Shown here one piece after another: positions 11,103 through 21,970 of a stretch of 64,000 nt of DNA. The number at the start of each line of letters is the position of its first letter. Position 1 is the stretch's first letter. Both the position numbers and the translations under genes were made by a program. Below the pieces are notes generated by a model, which worked only from the letters and a program-made list of their open reading frames with translations, was not told the DNA's origin and did no database searches. The stretch is from Sipunculus nudus (lineage: Eukaryota > Annelida > Sipuncula > Golfingiida > Sipunculidae), in contig CM049317.1 in assembly GCA_026874595.1 (NCBI GenBank), positions 21,774,882 through 21,838,881 on the forward strand, written 5' to 3'.

Positions 11103-11395
11103 ACACATATATACATATATAGATGTTATTTTTCACTGGATCGCAATGAAATTAGTTGATTTTACATGTATCCTTACCTTTAATGTCATTTCGTATGCTT
11201 GCACTTTACAAACTGACCTTACTCGTCGGGTGGGCAACAGTGGAATTGATAAGGATAAATTAAGGAAATATCTAAAGAAACTAAACATCTTTCTGATATT
11301 TATCTTATCATTTGGTCTGGAATGCGTTAAAGGTTATAGTAATGGAAAATTTTCCAAAATATATGTTTAAAGATTCCAAAATCTTCTTAGGGAGT
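10561..11395. other. 5' flank (probable intron) of the intact TLR
   Basis: Non-coding, with imperfect internal repetition: phrases like ATGGGACCAGCGCAA, CTAGTCTAAAC and GTGACAATTATAGC recur every 70-100 bp between 10740 and 10930. The same phrases occur in the 5' flanks of the other copies (32020-32110, 43590-43770, 18050-18180). An (AT)n of about 31 bp lies at 11068-11098. No gene is seen; the promoter was not located. Confidence 0.5.
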
Positions 11396-12112
11396 TTTAA
11401 TGAGGTTAAACAGAAGACGAGCTAATTTACATAAATATAAATTTTGAAAGTGGAAAAGCAAAAGCAAATGTTCTTTAGAGCTAGGATTTACTTTACCTGG
11501 AAAGAGAAGCAGCTCTCGTACGTCCGTACATAATAAATTTCAAGAATGGCACAAGTAGGAAATGTGGCGTTTTTACAAATCTTAAACCTGTCATATGATA
11601 TATCTGTTCCCGTTGGTGAAATGCTATTAACCTGGGTAAGTACAACGAATGACGAAATCAGGATTATGGGCTATAAGAACTTAAGCGGCAAACCTTCCTC
11701 TTGGTATAAAACATTATTCTAATTAGGCACATGTATCGTCATGGTAGACAGAGTATCCCGTGACATATACATCGCATGATCCTTGGAAGTAGAGTAAAAT
11801 CACTTGCATGGATTGATGCGTTTTGATAGATACTGACCTAATTTCCCACAAAGCTCCACACACAGAAAGCTCCACTAGGAGATGTTGCTTGTCTCTGCCA
11901 TACACTATTAGTAGATAACTTTATGAGAGTACTGAGACAGAACAGTTCATCCTTGTAGTTGCGTCATTCAACAAAAAGCTAATGGCTGAAGACACAATCT
12001 TTGTGCATGACCTTCTGAGTGTTATGTAATCACGTGCCACAGTTGTTACGGTGCACGGGAAGTGTAGTTATAATGTAGATATTCATAGCGTACATCTGTG
12101 AAATCAACAATA
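11396..12112 (+). repeat. Cassette block A, copy 2
   Basis: It shares with the other block A copies AACAGAAGACGA, CTGTCATATGATATATCTGT, GAACTTAAGCGGC, CACTATTAGTAGATAACT and TTTGTGCATGACCTTCTGAG. It lacks the SINE portion because the copy passes into the minisatellite first. Confidence 0.6.
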
Positions 12113-12202
12113 CATGTATAAGTCACACACATGGAGAGAATTCCTCACCAATACATGTACAGCCCATACACATGGATAGAATTCCACACCAATACATGTA
12201 TA
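12113..12202. repeat. Minisatellite M, left part, interrupted by an insertion
   Basis: Two units of the form CACACATGGAGAGAATTCC / TCACCAATACATGTACAG. A matching unit (CCATACACATGGAGAATAAA) resumes at 17403, so the 5.2 kb between them appears to be inserted. Confidence 0.6.
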
Positions 12203-12224
12203 GACCTTTCCGACCTGTCAATCA

Positions 12225-12310
12225 TGCGTAACCAATTGGCCAATCAGATTACGACATGTATGACGTGATCGCCACGTGTAGAGTGTCCGCCATATTGTCC
12301 CACAACTTTG
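12225..12310 (+). promoter_or_regulatory. Promoter-like cluster at the insertion's left end
   Basis: Within 80 bp there is an inverted CCAAT pair (ATTGGCCAATCAG), a CRE-like TGACGTGA, a CACGTG E-box and a YY1-like CCGCCATATTG, just upstream of an ATG at 12343. The motifs are seen directly; promoter activity is inferred. Confidence 0.35.
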
Positions 12311-12342
12311 TGGGACCGTGCGCTCGTGCATATGACAGTACC

Positions 12343-12591
12343 ATGTTTTGTGCGGTTTTTGCTTCCACGAAAGATGGTTCTTAGAAGTTAATGAGGAACG
12401 TGCAACGCTGACCAGAGATACCCTGAAAGGTTAGGGAGGGGCCAGGCTAATGTTAATCCCGAAGACTGAACTGGCGGAATGTTTCCGGTGGATCAAGGCG
12501 TGTGGGAGGCCGCACAGTGCACAGCCAGTTCAACGTCACCAGGATTTACAAACACAACTAAAGAGGTGCCAGAACGCTTTATCTTCAACGG
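12343..12591 (+). pseudogene. Decayed THAP-domain-like exon
   Basis: Three pieces in three frames resemble one zinc-finger THAP domain. An ATG opens MFCAVFAS at 12343, FRWIKACGRPH lies at about 12480-12512, and QFNVTRIYKHN lies at 12536-12568. Frameshifts and stops (TAG after DGS) separate them. A consensus donor GTGAGT follows at 12591. From general knowledge, a W-x-K-A-C-G-R-P-H phrase followed by FNV-x-x-I is typical of a THAP subgroup in marine invertebrates. The second zinc-binding cysteine of the N-terminal pair is not visible. If correct, this is the DNA-binding exon of a dead THAP transposase or a host-derived THAP gene. Confidence 0.4.
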
Positions 12592-14309
12592 TGAGTGTCA
12601 TTTGCTATCATGATTTTTCCTCGTGTTTCTGTTACGACAGTTTCTCATTTGTTTAGTTACAGACAACCGATTACTTTCTACATATAGCCGGCCATTCCAG
12701 CGTCGGTTTGAACCGAACGGGTGGGAATTCGTGTGTGTGTGTGTGTGGGTGGGGGGGGGGGGGGGGGTCATAGAAGTGACCTGTATCCGAACGTTAGTTA
12801 CTGTCTCCGGGTACCCCGTTCAAAAAGACCCATCGCCCCTGTAAAAAGATCATGATATCAAACAAACACAAGACACGGGGTACATTTATCCCCAGTGGCC
12901 CACTCAGCAGCTCAGTGGAACACGCGCTTGCAACAGTGTTGACTTTGGAACCAGTTTGGCTCTGCACATATTACAGAGTTACAACCTGACAACTGCATCG
13001 GACTTTTGTTTATATTGTGGCAGTAAGAATTCAGCCCTTGGCTTGGCCTTGCCACTGTGAATTTGCAATGCATTGAACTTGGAAGAATTTTATTCTTTCA
13101 TGTGAGAACAGTAATGTATGATATTTGCCTATATATGATTATTTATTTATGAATATTACGTCAACATTTTTTATCTATTTTTTTCTTATTCATACAATTT
13201 TTTATAATACCCCATTTATATATAATGATGTGAGTAATAAATATATAAAATAAAAAATTAGTGTAAGGAAAATTGTATTCGGGACGTCAATGTAGATGAT
13301 ATTATTTTATTTGTTTAGTTAATGTTCTATTAAATCAGAAAAGGAAATCCCATGAACCTTAATCCCTATACCAATATACATATTTCAGTACCATTCTCAC
13401 ACAACTGGGAAGACTATAAATGTTTAGGTTTATTCAGTGTTTTAGAACTATGGTTAAAAAAATTAAATTTTAGTTGACAATTAATTGTAATAATGAACAA
13501 TTTGGTCACTATTTGAACACTGCTTTATTATGTAGACATGAATAACAACAGTCAACAAAAACACCGAGTGAACTTTGTTGCATGTTTTTATCCATGGCAA
13601 ACCACATGTGAACAGTTGGTGTCAAAATGATTGTGGTGATAAATGAACTAGCAATAGCAGCATCAAATCAATTTGACTCATGTTGCCAACTGCAGGTCAT
13701 GTCACTGGTTCATTAATGGTTTGACTGTGTGAGGCAAAGTACTGATTTAAAGTGATTTTCGCATAAAAAATGGGGGTACTGAATATTTGAATGTTAAATA
13801 TTGTGTAGTAATTTTAGTAATAGAAAATATATATATTAGAAAAATAATATATGGACAGTGTCCATTCTACACTCTGCAGACATTTTCTGGGGGCAAATGG
13901 ACGTGTACCACAATATTTAGAGTGGAATAGTGCTATGTTGGAATACCCCCCCCCCCCAGTCATCATAGTACTAATAGAATTATATATTGACAAATGTAGG
14001 CCTATATGAATTGACAATTATGAGACTCTTGGCACAACTTCCTTGTCATGTTATTAGAATTTCCAATACCAGTTCATACCTGTAGTTAACCCTTTCTCCA
14101 TATGATTTTCCTCTGTAAATAGTTTAGTTATGGAAATATAAAGTTGATTGTCTTTATTTTTCTTCATTGTTTTACAGGGAGACTGCTTCATTTGCCAGTA
14201 TATCTGCATTTAAACAACAGAGAATGGTCACAGCAAATGGAACAAGTTTGAACTCACCACAACTTAAAGGACAGCACCCAGTCCACAAACTATCTGCACC
14301 ACAGGCTTA
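12592..14309. other. Interior of the insertion, no clear gene
   Basis: It includes a (GT)n then poly-G tract (12731-12767), an AT-rich stretch and a poly-C run near 13947-13957. A pyrimidine tract and TTTTACAG at 14170-14177 could be a 3' splice site for the next exon of the THAP-like remnant, but the following sequence is not recognisable as protein. Confidence 0.4.
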
Positions 14310-14329
14310 ATTGTCATGATTCTGGGCTC

Positions 14330-14546
14330 TAGGACAACTACCACCCAGACAATTACCCCCCGGACAATTACCTCCCGGACAATTACCCCCCGACAATTAC
14401 CCTCAGACAGTTACCCCCCGGACAATTACCCCCCAGGACAATTACCCCCCCTGGACAACTACCCCCAGACAACTACCCGACAGACAATTACCCCCCGGTA
14501 CAATTACCCCCCCCCCGGACAACTACCCCCTGGACAACTACCCCCA
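14330..14546 (+). repeat. 16-bp C-rich tandem array, left arm
   Basis: About 13 units of a 15-16-bp repeat with consensus GGACAATTACCCCCC, with occasional AACTAC variants. Confidence 0.85.
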
Positions 14547-15096
14547 TATATAACAACACTTTTAAAGTACACATAGTACAAACTAAAAGTTAAAGCTTCC
14601 GATTGTAAGTAAAACAAATACCGGTGATAATATATTTCAAACCAAGCATAAGTACATACATTATGTGTATTGTAAAAATAGAAAATCATTACATCGGTAG
14701 CTCTTTACTCGTTCTAGGCAATGCCTCTCAGATGATTGTATTGTGTATTGTAAAATAAAATTGTAAATATATGGTAAAAGTCCATTAGATGAAATATGCT
14801 TTACATTGGCAAGTTGTTAAACAAAAGCTTTGTAAACATCTGGTCCATATAACCACCCGCAAGCTCACAATATAATTCCATTCAAATAGGGAATACCATT
14901 CATTCTGATCCATTCTTAAAAGTCTCTATAAGTAATATCATAATAAGTAATAACATGATATTATCATCTAAAGTTATTTTCTTTTTATGTTTTGTTTGCA
15001 ATTAATTTTATTTATTTTTTGGCTTTCTGTGCTACTCATTAGCAACACAGAATATATTTAAATGTATAACGTGTACTTTAAATGTGTAATTTATAC

Positions 15097-15310
15097 CATG
15101 GGGGTAATTGTCCAGGGGGTAGTTGTCCGGGGGTATTTGTACCGGGGGGTAATTGTCCGGGGGGTAGTCGTCTGGGGGGTAGTTGTCCCAGGGGGTAATT
15201 GTCCTGGGGGGTAATTGTCCGGGGGGTAATTGTCTGGGGGGTAATTGTCCAGGGGGTAATTGTCGGGGGGTAATTGTCCGGGGGGTAATTGTCCGGGGGG
15301 TAGTTGTCCT
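15097..15310 (-). repeat. 16-bp tandem array, right arm (G-rich on + strand)
   Basis: About 13 units of GGGGGGTAATTGTCC, the complement of the left array and nearly equal in length. G runs of five or six spaced by 10-11 bases give potential for G-quadruplexes on this strand. Confidence 0.85.
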
Positions 15311-15330
15311 GTTGCCATAATTCTGACAAG

Positions 15331-16959
15331 ATAGGGACATTTAATTTCTACAAAAGGAAAGTTAGATGCTGGTCGTCTGAATGTCTAGAGAATCTCCATA
15401 GAGAGCATACATGCTGGTCTCTAATTCAACATTCCAGATTGTCACAAACTTGAACAAACAGATTGAAAAGTTTATTGAAGAGAAAAGACTTGTACAACAG
15501 ACAGGTTAACTTATTCTGAGTCATCAATTAATACACAGAGAAAAACAAAACTTATAATATTTATTCTCCTTTCATACGTCTGTGTACGCCAACACACTTA
15601 TGCATCAACATTTATATGACAGTGTATCACTGATGTTTACAAAATAAACGTGTTACATATGTTTAGTCTTGAGTATAATTTAAATATCATTAGAAATTGG
15701 CTTTGTGTTGAAGATCTTCTGGCTGTATGTCACTATAACCCTCTAACAATGCTGGGTACTGTAAAATCAGAGGCATGGGGCAGGTTCAGATTCCTGCATC
15801 CATTCCTCTCTGGTTTTGATTTTGCTTGTTGCAGCCACACATATTTGGTCTACCAGCAGATATTTCAGTTTTATAAAAATAAAATTGAAGGACTAGCATC
15901 ATGCATGGTAATACATATGGTTATATCTGATTTTACATTACATATTTTCATCATCATAATGATAGAATGAATTTCTGGTAAATACCATACAGGAAAATGA
16001 AATGAATATGCACTGTCATCAACTATGTCAACCTAGTTTCTGTGAGCAAAAAAAATTTTACCCATTACTTGGTAATAAAGCAATATAGTATTTGTGTTCA
16101 GGCTATGTGAGCGTCACGGCATATTATATAAGAACATCTGATATGGCCATAAGAGGTTACTAATAAGGAAATAAAATTTAAAACCCGTATCTTTTTTTCA
16201 TTCTATTATTTGGCACAGTAATATATCAGCAAATGATTGGGATATCATTTAAATATACAGAATGTGTGCAAACATGCATCAGTTTTTTTTATAAACCTTC
16301 TAAGTGTAAGAGTGGGGCGATAAGTTAAAGATAATTCATGCTTACTCATAGTGGTGTCCATTTTGCAGACCACTGGATTTCTTTTCCTGGACTCTGTTGG
16401 TCCGGCTACCACAAGATCGTTTATCTACTTCTGAGGTGTGCTCGTGCTGCTGAGCTCTGGAGGAATGTTAGTACATTCCAACCCGTGGAAGGATTTAAGT
16501 AGGCCCGCAGAATGGGAGCAGTGTCCATATGATCTAAAAGGATACAAATATTTATATTTAGAGAATATGTATATATTTCCTCAGCATGCAAACTCGGCCC
16601 TTTTGATGATAAAATGACCATTATTGTTATTTGTGTTATAAATAATGTGTAACAAGTCATAGTCCAAAATTTAGATTTAATCCAGAGTTAAAATTCACGT
16701 CAGTAGCTTTAGAGGTATAGAGCAGGGAAAAAAATCGTTTAATTAATAATTATATGCCCATTTTATTTTGATAATAAAACTTAAGGCAAAAGCAGCACAT
16801 TAAACCCATTCCTTTTTCGTTTAACGGGCAATGTTATGACGTTGGGCCGCGAGTCACATGGCATCACTTTGTTTACAAACAACCGCGAGGTCTGTCATAT
16901 TACCTGTATGGGTTTCCATGCCAAACTGTCAGTATTACCGTCATCATTGACAAATGAAT
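15331..16959. other. Interior of the insertion, anonymous
   Basis: AT-rich sequence with short chance frames only. The 106-codon frame at 15650-15970 shows no domain or homopolymer-free bias that I can interpret. Confidence 0.45.
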
Positions 16960-17402
16960 ATTATATTTGAAAGAAAATGTGAATAATGTAAGTAAATCTT
17001 ACCCTGTTCTACAGGTGATGTATGACTCCGTAAAAATGTCGTCCTCTAGCTCGAACTAAAGATTCAGGCGTCCAAGAATTCCGTTCAGAGCGCCACGCAG
17101 CACCGGGGCTGTCACGCAGACGGCATCGCTCCTGATGTTTAACTTTTCCTACGTTTTGATATCATCTGATCATGCACATATCTCTGAATCTCTCTTTTAA
17201 GTGTTCTGTGACAAGATGACTTGTCCTGGCAAAACTTATATGATATGTTCTCTGGGATATGTATGTGCATTGTGCAAGCGAGTCGTGGGATGCTGCCATG
17301 CCACGTTCTCGTGTACTAAGTACATGCGCCCGCTTGGACAAATGTGGGGCTTAGGAACCGTCGTTAAGGGGGCGGGGCTTAGGGCCAGCCGTCGGAAAGG
17401 TC
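16960..17402. other. CpG-richer right end of the insertion
   Basis: On the minus strand, about 17120-17010 reads RNSWTPESLV-RARGRHF and is followed by GTAAGA, a donor-like site near 17003. The W-T-P-E-S spacing to a G-R-H-F is vaguely THAP-like, but no stop-free exon can be defined. The last 12 bp form the inverted end. Confidence 0.3.
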
Positions 17403-17689
17403 CATATCCCATACACATGGAGAATAAAATCCTGAAGAATACATGAAAGTCAAATACATGGAGAGATGAAGAGAACAGTAATAAAATATAGGCATTATTT
17501 ATATGTTGCGCCTTTTAACACAGAGAGATATACATACCTTTGAATGTAATAAAGTAAATCCAATTTTCAGTTTGCTATGGGATGTATTACATTTGTCATA
17601 AAATTATAAAGTTAAAGTAAAGTTATGGTAAGTTAAAAAAAAGGACAAAAGGGGTACTCCTACATAATTAATTTCAAAGTTAATTGTGT
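17403..17689. repeat. Minisatellite M, right part, then anonymous DNA
   Basis: Units CACATGGAGAATAAAATCC and AATACATGGAGAGATG continue the array interrupted at 12202. From about 17480 the sequence is anonymous and AT-rich. Confidence 0.5.
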
Positions 17690-17953
17690 AGCAAATCCAG
17701 CTTTGTAATATCAAGGTTACAAGGTTACAAAGTGACTCTTTCAATACTGTTAAATTATTCTTGGATATGACAGGTTGGTTAAAAAGGCGTGTAGTTCTGT
17801 CTCGTTTGGCTGCCGTGAGCAATTGATTTTCAAGCTGTGGGAGACTGAAATACACGCGCACTGTCGGATACACCCGAATGTCCAATACACATCACTGTAA
17901 ATATGATGGCGAAAAGAAACGCGGTTGACATGTTTCTTTTAAGAGTCAGTCTT
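17690..17953 (-). pseudogene. TLR 5' fragment (signal peptide, LRRNT, first LRR)
   Basis: On the minus strand this matches the first ~90 codons of the intact receptor. Visible pieces are a signal-peptide core (FAIIFTVMC), an LRRNT piece (SHSLKINCSRQPNETEL in another frame) and NNLTVLKESLCNL. The original ATG is CTG, although a later in-frame ATG exists at the sixth codon. There is a frameshift after the signal peptide, a deletion of the STVRDLD codons, and an abrupt end at about 17690. No ectodomain, membrane or TIR part remains nearby. Confidence 0.8.
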
Positions 17954-18745
17954 GTGTATCTTGGAAAAAAAATAACAAGAGGGAAATATATTTATATAAT
18001 ATATCCAGTATTATTGTGGGAACAGGGCCTGAAGTATTATAAATACTACTAAATATTTCTGGTGAACTAAATGGTCCTCTTAACCAGCAAAATCTGAATA
18101 GTCTAAATATGTGATGAACTAAGCCCAAATGATGACTAGTCGGAGGTAACCACCGACGTAAGACCATGTGGTCATCATATGGAACATTTATGCTGAAATT
18201 GTGATTTTATTAAGTCTATTAGACACACATACTTGGGTGTTCATTTCGGGTAGTAAGATGCCCTCGAAATATTACTGTTACAGAGCAAAAACTGAACATA
18301 ACAGAAACGATGCAAAGGGAAGACTTATTTGTCAAAATTTATGTCAAATGTAAATAGTAATATGTGGGCCAATTTATTCGGACAGGTTTGAGAAGAAACA
18401 AATTAATCAAGATGAAGAAACCGAATGTTTTGGAGGAGGGGAAGGTCTAAATTAAAGATAAGGGGTAAGGAGAAATGCACTTCAAGACATCATTTTTTTA
18501 CATTATGCAAGGCTTAATTTGTAACAACTAAGCCTCAGAGTTCAATGACAACATCGTCTATGGCCTGATAGTAACCTCATGTTTAGAGTACTGTTGTGAC
18601 CACTGAAGTACATTGAATTCGGAGAATTAAAATACACGGGGGTAGAGCTGTGAATGGACTAAAACGTAAACGTTTGCCAGACAATTCTGAGTTGCAACTT
18701 TTTAAAATACACTTAAATATTTTATGCCCAGTAATATGTATTAGT
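17954..18745. other. 5' flank of the TLR fragment
   Basis: A weakened acceptor-like pyrimidine tract (minus strand TTTTTTTCCAAG) lies just upstream of the fragment. Near 18130-18170 the phrase GGTAACCACCGACGTAAGACC matches the 5' flanks of other copies (GGGAACCACCGACTTAAAACC at 32083). The rest is anonymous. Confidence 0.5.
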
Positions 18746-18965
18746 TATGCTTAAGTCACACGGCTTTGCCTGGATACTATGGTTAGCTATAAATTCATGA
18801 GCTTTAAGTCACACAGACTTTTCCTAAATACTGTGGTTAGCTATATAATCATGAGATCAAAGTCACACAGGTTTGCCCAGATACTGTGGTTAACTATATA
18901 TTCAAGAGATTAAAGTCACAAAGTCTTTACCTACCTACTGTGGTAAGCTATATATTTAAAAGATG
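18746..18965. repeat. Tandem repeat, four units of ~56 bp
   Basis: Four successive units contain TTAAGTCACAC-G-CTTT..., ATACTGTGGTTAGCTATA and ATTCATGAG. They diverge by roughly 10-20 percent by eye. No gene. Confidence 0.8.
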
Positions 18966-19799
18966 AAATTTTCGCGGTTTCTGTATTTGCGGCAATTTAT
19001 GAATTCGAATATTTTGCGATCTAAAAAAAAAACCACACAGAAACCGAAATATGTTTTGGTATTCCGCAGCCAAATGTGAACCTCTGATTAGCATCTTTTG
19101 GTCTAAGATAACGCAGTGACAGCATTGGGTTATTATAAGGGATAGCAAGGTCATATTAAAGCAAACGCGTATCAGTCAGAAAGAAATGGCAACTTTGACC
19201 TCGTGGATGGAGCAGTCACGGAAGATCAAGATGCCCACTGATGTTTTGCAGCATTATGTACACGTCAGACACTTTGGACTGACTCAAATGCAATTCCCTA
19301 CAGATATTGTGCCTATATGTATGTAAAGTGAGATTAATTCTTACAAATTGATTTTTACATAATGATTAATTAAAGATCGATGAATCAATTCAGTAATTTT
19401 TCTAAAGTAAAAGGAGAATTTTCGGCTTCTTGCAAAGAATGGCTCTGTAAAACAGAACAGTTCAAGAAAGTCGCAAATAATAACTGGTGAACTGGTGGCT
19501 CTCCTATTACGCAGGTACCAAACGGTTTTTTGGTTTTCAGCTGTCTAGACGTATTTCTATTATCTCCTGAAAGTAATGTTTAATCGTCAAATAATCTGGT
19601 ATATGTGTCCAAAGGAAGCTTTTTTAAAAACATATGTAAATATATATCAAAATTAGTCAGTACGTATGTTTTTTTAAATAAACTACTTTTTTGTTACATT
19701 GAAAAATAATTCAGCTATGCAATGATGTTATTATATAGTTTTCATACAATGGCAATTTAGTTTGTTCACTGACTGCATGGTAATAATTTGTTTAATCAA
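18966..19799. other. Non-coding DNA between repeat blocks
   Basis: Around 18970-19020 the phrase ATTTTCGCGGTTTC ... GAATTCGAATATTTTGCG resembles a motif at 56755-56800 (TTTCGTGATTTCGAATTATT), probably a dispersed repeat. Otherwise anonymous. Confidence 0.4.
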
Positions 19800-21970
19800 A
19801 ATCAGCAGAAGGCATGAAGGCAAATAAAATCTGAGAAACAAAAATATCCGAGAAAGGCGATCTTTTGACATATTATTTTACAGAAGCTGTAAATATATGT
19901 TTGCAGATTCTGGATTCATCTCTATAATGTGTCTGAACAGAAGACGATCTACTTAAAAGTATAAAATGTACTTAAACCTCGTAATAGTGTGTATGAAAAA
20001 AAATGAAATTTTGTGAAACATGGCATTACAGAAAAAGAGAACCAACTTTCATATATTGGTACAATAGGTATCAGAAGAATAGCAGAAAGTAGAAAATGTA
20101 GTGTATTAACAGAACATGGTATATGATTTATCTGTTCCCTTAGGTGAAACACTTTGGATAAGAATAAAGAATGATTAACTCAGGATTATTGGCTGTAAGA
20201 ACGTAAACGGCCAATCTTCCTCTGTCAGAGTGCTCTTGTCATTACCTTGAGCGTCCAATGGGCTGCTACACCTGAATGTGCAGGGCAGATTAGCATTTCA
20301 TGTTCAAGTCACTCACCCAATGCAACGTCTCGGTACTCACAGGCAGACGAGTTTGGAAAGTAAAGAACTATCACTGATGAGATTGAAAAGAAAACGACTT
20401 ACTTGCTCAGCACTCAGACCGCAAATCGAGGACAGCGCTTTTCTCTGGCACACACTATTAATAGATAACTACTGAGAGTAGTGACACATGTTATCCTTGA
20501 AAATACGCTATCCAACCAAAATCACTTGGGTAACTTTATTACCGCATTCTTTGTGCATGGTGTTCTGAGTGTCCCGTGAACACGTCACAGTGGCTGCGGT
20601 ACCCCTGAAGCTATATTTATTGTGCAGATATTTATATTATACATCTATGGGAAGTATATATGTAATTTGAAATTATATGTGCAATCCTTGTTCTATATAT
20701 AGAAAGAACATTCGGACAAGCGAGCAATGAACGCTATCATTTACGCGGCATAACCGTTTTTAGCTTAACTGCCGGCTTCCGAGGTCTGGGGGTAGAGCAC
20801 AGGGTGAGAAGCCGGGAGATCGTCAGTTTGAATCTCAGCCGAGGCGGTGAAGTTTTATACCCACCTAGGGTGAGCGTCCTGCAGGCTTAATGGGGAGACT
20901 GTGCCCAACAGTCCTCTTTCACTCACGAACGAGTGCCCCTTATTGGGCTCTTCGATGTTTTCGCTCGGAAATGGGCAATGTTGGAGTGATAGCTAGTAGA
21001 CTGGTACCCGCTCTATTATGGCTTTCAGCCGATCATAGAGACGGGCGTTCAACGCCTTCTTAGGTACTCGCAGTTGCAACTCCTGACTTACCGATAGACT
21101 GATTCAAACTCCCATATGTACGCTTGTACTGGTTGTCAAGTACGTTCACGCGATCCTGCTTAATTTTCCATGAGGAGTTCTTGTAAAATCACTTTCTTTA
21201 GTCGCTTCTAAATTTATCTAGTTTTAAAATATTGAAGAATGAGTTGTTACACAAAAATTGAATTATGGATGTACAGATATAACAATATGCTGAATAAGTT
21301 TGTATGTGACATTGATTTATCATTAATATCTATTAATCTAATCATTAAAGTCACATGAAATATTAAGCCAACTTTTGGCAACTTCTCCGAGCAAACGAAA
21401 TGTTTATTTGTCTCATAAATATATTTACTGGAGTTTGTACCAGTCTGCCGGGAGTACTGATGGTGGCGTTGTACGCCCGCCTCTATGATTAGTAGAGAAC
21501 CATAATGAAGCGGAATACCAGTCTAGAGTGATAGACCCAGCCTGTAAGGCACCAAGGTAATTGCTTCTAAGCCCCTGTCACGTATTCGGAAACCGGAAAG
21601 GAATTATGCAGATGTACAAAATACTAAGTTGAGCAAGTATTTAAAATAGAGACGGTTACCTACAACTAAATATTCTTTTAAAAAGAGCCAACCGATTTCG
21701 TTGTTCTTGAATGTTTGTCTTAACAGAAAGTGAAACTTACTTTTTTCTGCCATACCTGACACCTATTTTACATTTCCAGTGAACCCTAACGAGAATGAGT
21801 GGATTACTCAGCAGGGGTTGGTCATCGGCACGTATCAATACATAAACGTTATTGTATGGCTTCGAATATAGAAGCCATTACTTCGGTCAAGTATTAGGAA
21901 ATCCTGAACAAATTATGTCATCAGAGACGCTTCCTTTTTTACGCCTTCTGTGTTCATGACAGATCTACTT
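19800..21970 (+). repeat. Cassette block A, copy 3 (most complete)
   Basis: It aligns through block A1: GCGATCTTTTGACATATT, GAACAGAAGACGATCTAC, CCAATCTTCCTCTG, CACACACTATTAATAGATAACT, the SINE head, GTATTCGGAAACCGGA, then GATTACTCAGCAGGGGTTGG and CCTGAACAAATTATGTCATC. A segment of about 500 bp (about 20930-21500) is absent from copy 1 and is unidentified. Confidence 0.65.
20773..20900 (+). mobile_element. tRNA-derived SINE, copy in block A3
   Basis: A-box-like GGTCTGGGGGTAGAGC and B-box-like GTTTGAATCTCAGCC, then GAGGCGGTGAAGTTTTATAC, CTGCAGGCTTAATGG and GACTGTGCCCAACAGTCC. It is the fullest of the three related sequences; the body probably continues to about 21610 around a later insertion. 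Confidence 0.6.

Larger units (their letters stand above)
14310..15330. mobile_element. Foldback-like element with tandem-repeat arms
   Basis: The two arms, 14310-14580 and about 15063-15330, are reverse complements. Tips pair (TTGTCATGATTCTGG against TTGTCAGAATTATGG). Both arms carry about 13 units of a 16-bp repeat (ACAATTACCCCCCGG-type on the left, its complement on the right) and both end inside with a TTTAAAGTACAC block. The unique centre is about 480 bp. This layout, long inverted arms made of short tandem units, is that of Foldback/Galileo-type elements. The centre encodes nothing recognisable, so it would be non-autonomous. Apparent proline-rich frames (NYPPD, QLPPG, TITPR) are just the 16-bp unit read in rotating frames. 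Confidence 0.6.
12203..17402. mobile_element. 5.2-kb insertion with 12-bp inverted ends
   Basis: The ends are GACCTTTCCGAC (12203-12214) and GTCGGAAAGGTC (17391-17402), exact reverse complements. Both outer flanks are units of the same minisatellite, so the segment looks inserted there. The flanks share only short TATA/CATAT strings, so no clear target duplication can be named. The left end carries promoter-like motifs and a decayed THAP-like exon; the right end is also CpG-richer than the surroundings. A foldback element (14.3-15.3 kb) is nested inside. No transposase core is recognisable. Best guess: a remnant of a THAP-domain (P-like) DNA transposon. The alternative is a large MITE-like or composite insertion. 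Confidence 0.4.

Noticed and set aside
14316-15340. Proline-rich secreted protein (PPGQL / PPDNY repeats)
   Set aside because: The 16-bp unit is read in all three frames in turn on either strand, so the peptide pattern is a by-product of the tandem repeat in a foldback element.
20371-20400. Additional hammerhead cores (CTGATGA at 4385, 20371, 32398; CTGAAGA at 7628, 17431)
   Set aside because: None is followed by a paired stem II and GAAA at the right distance.
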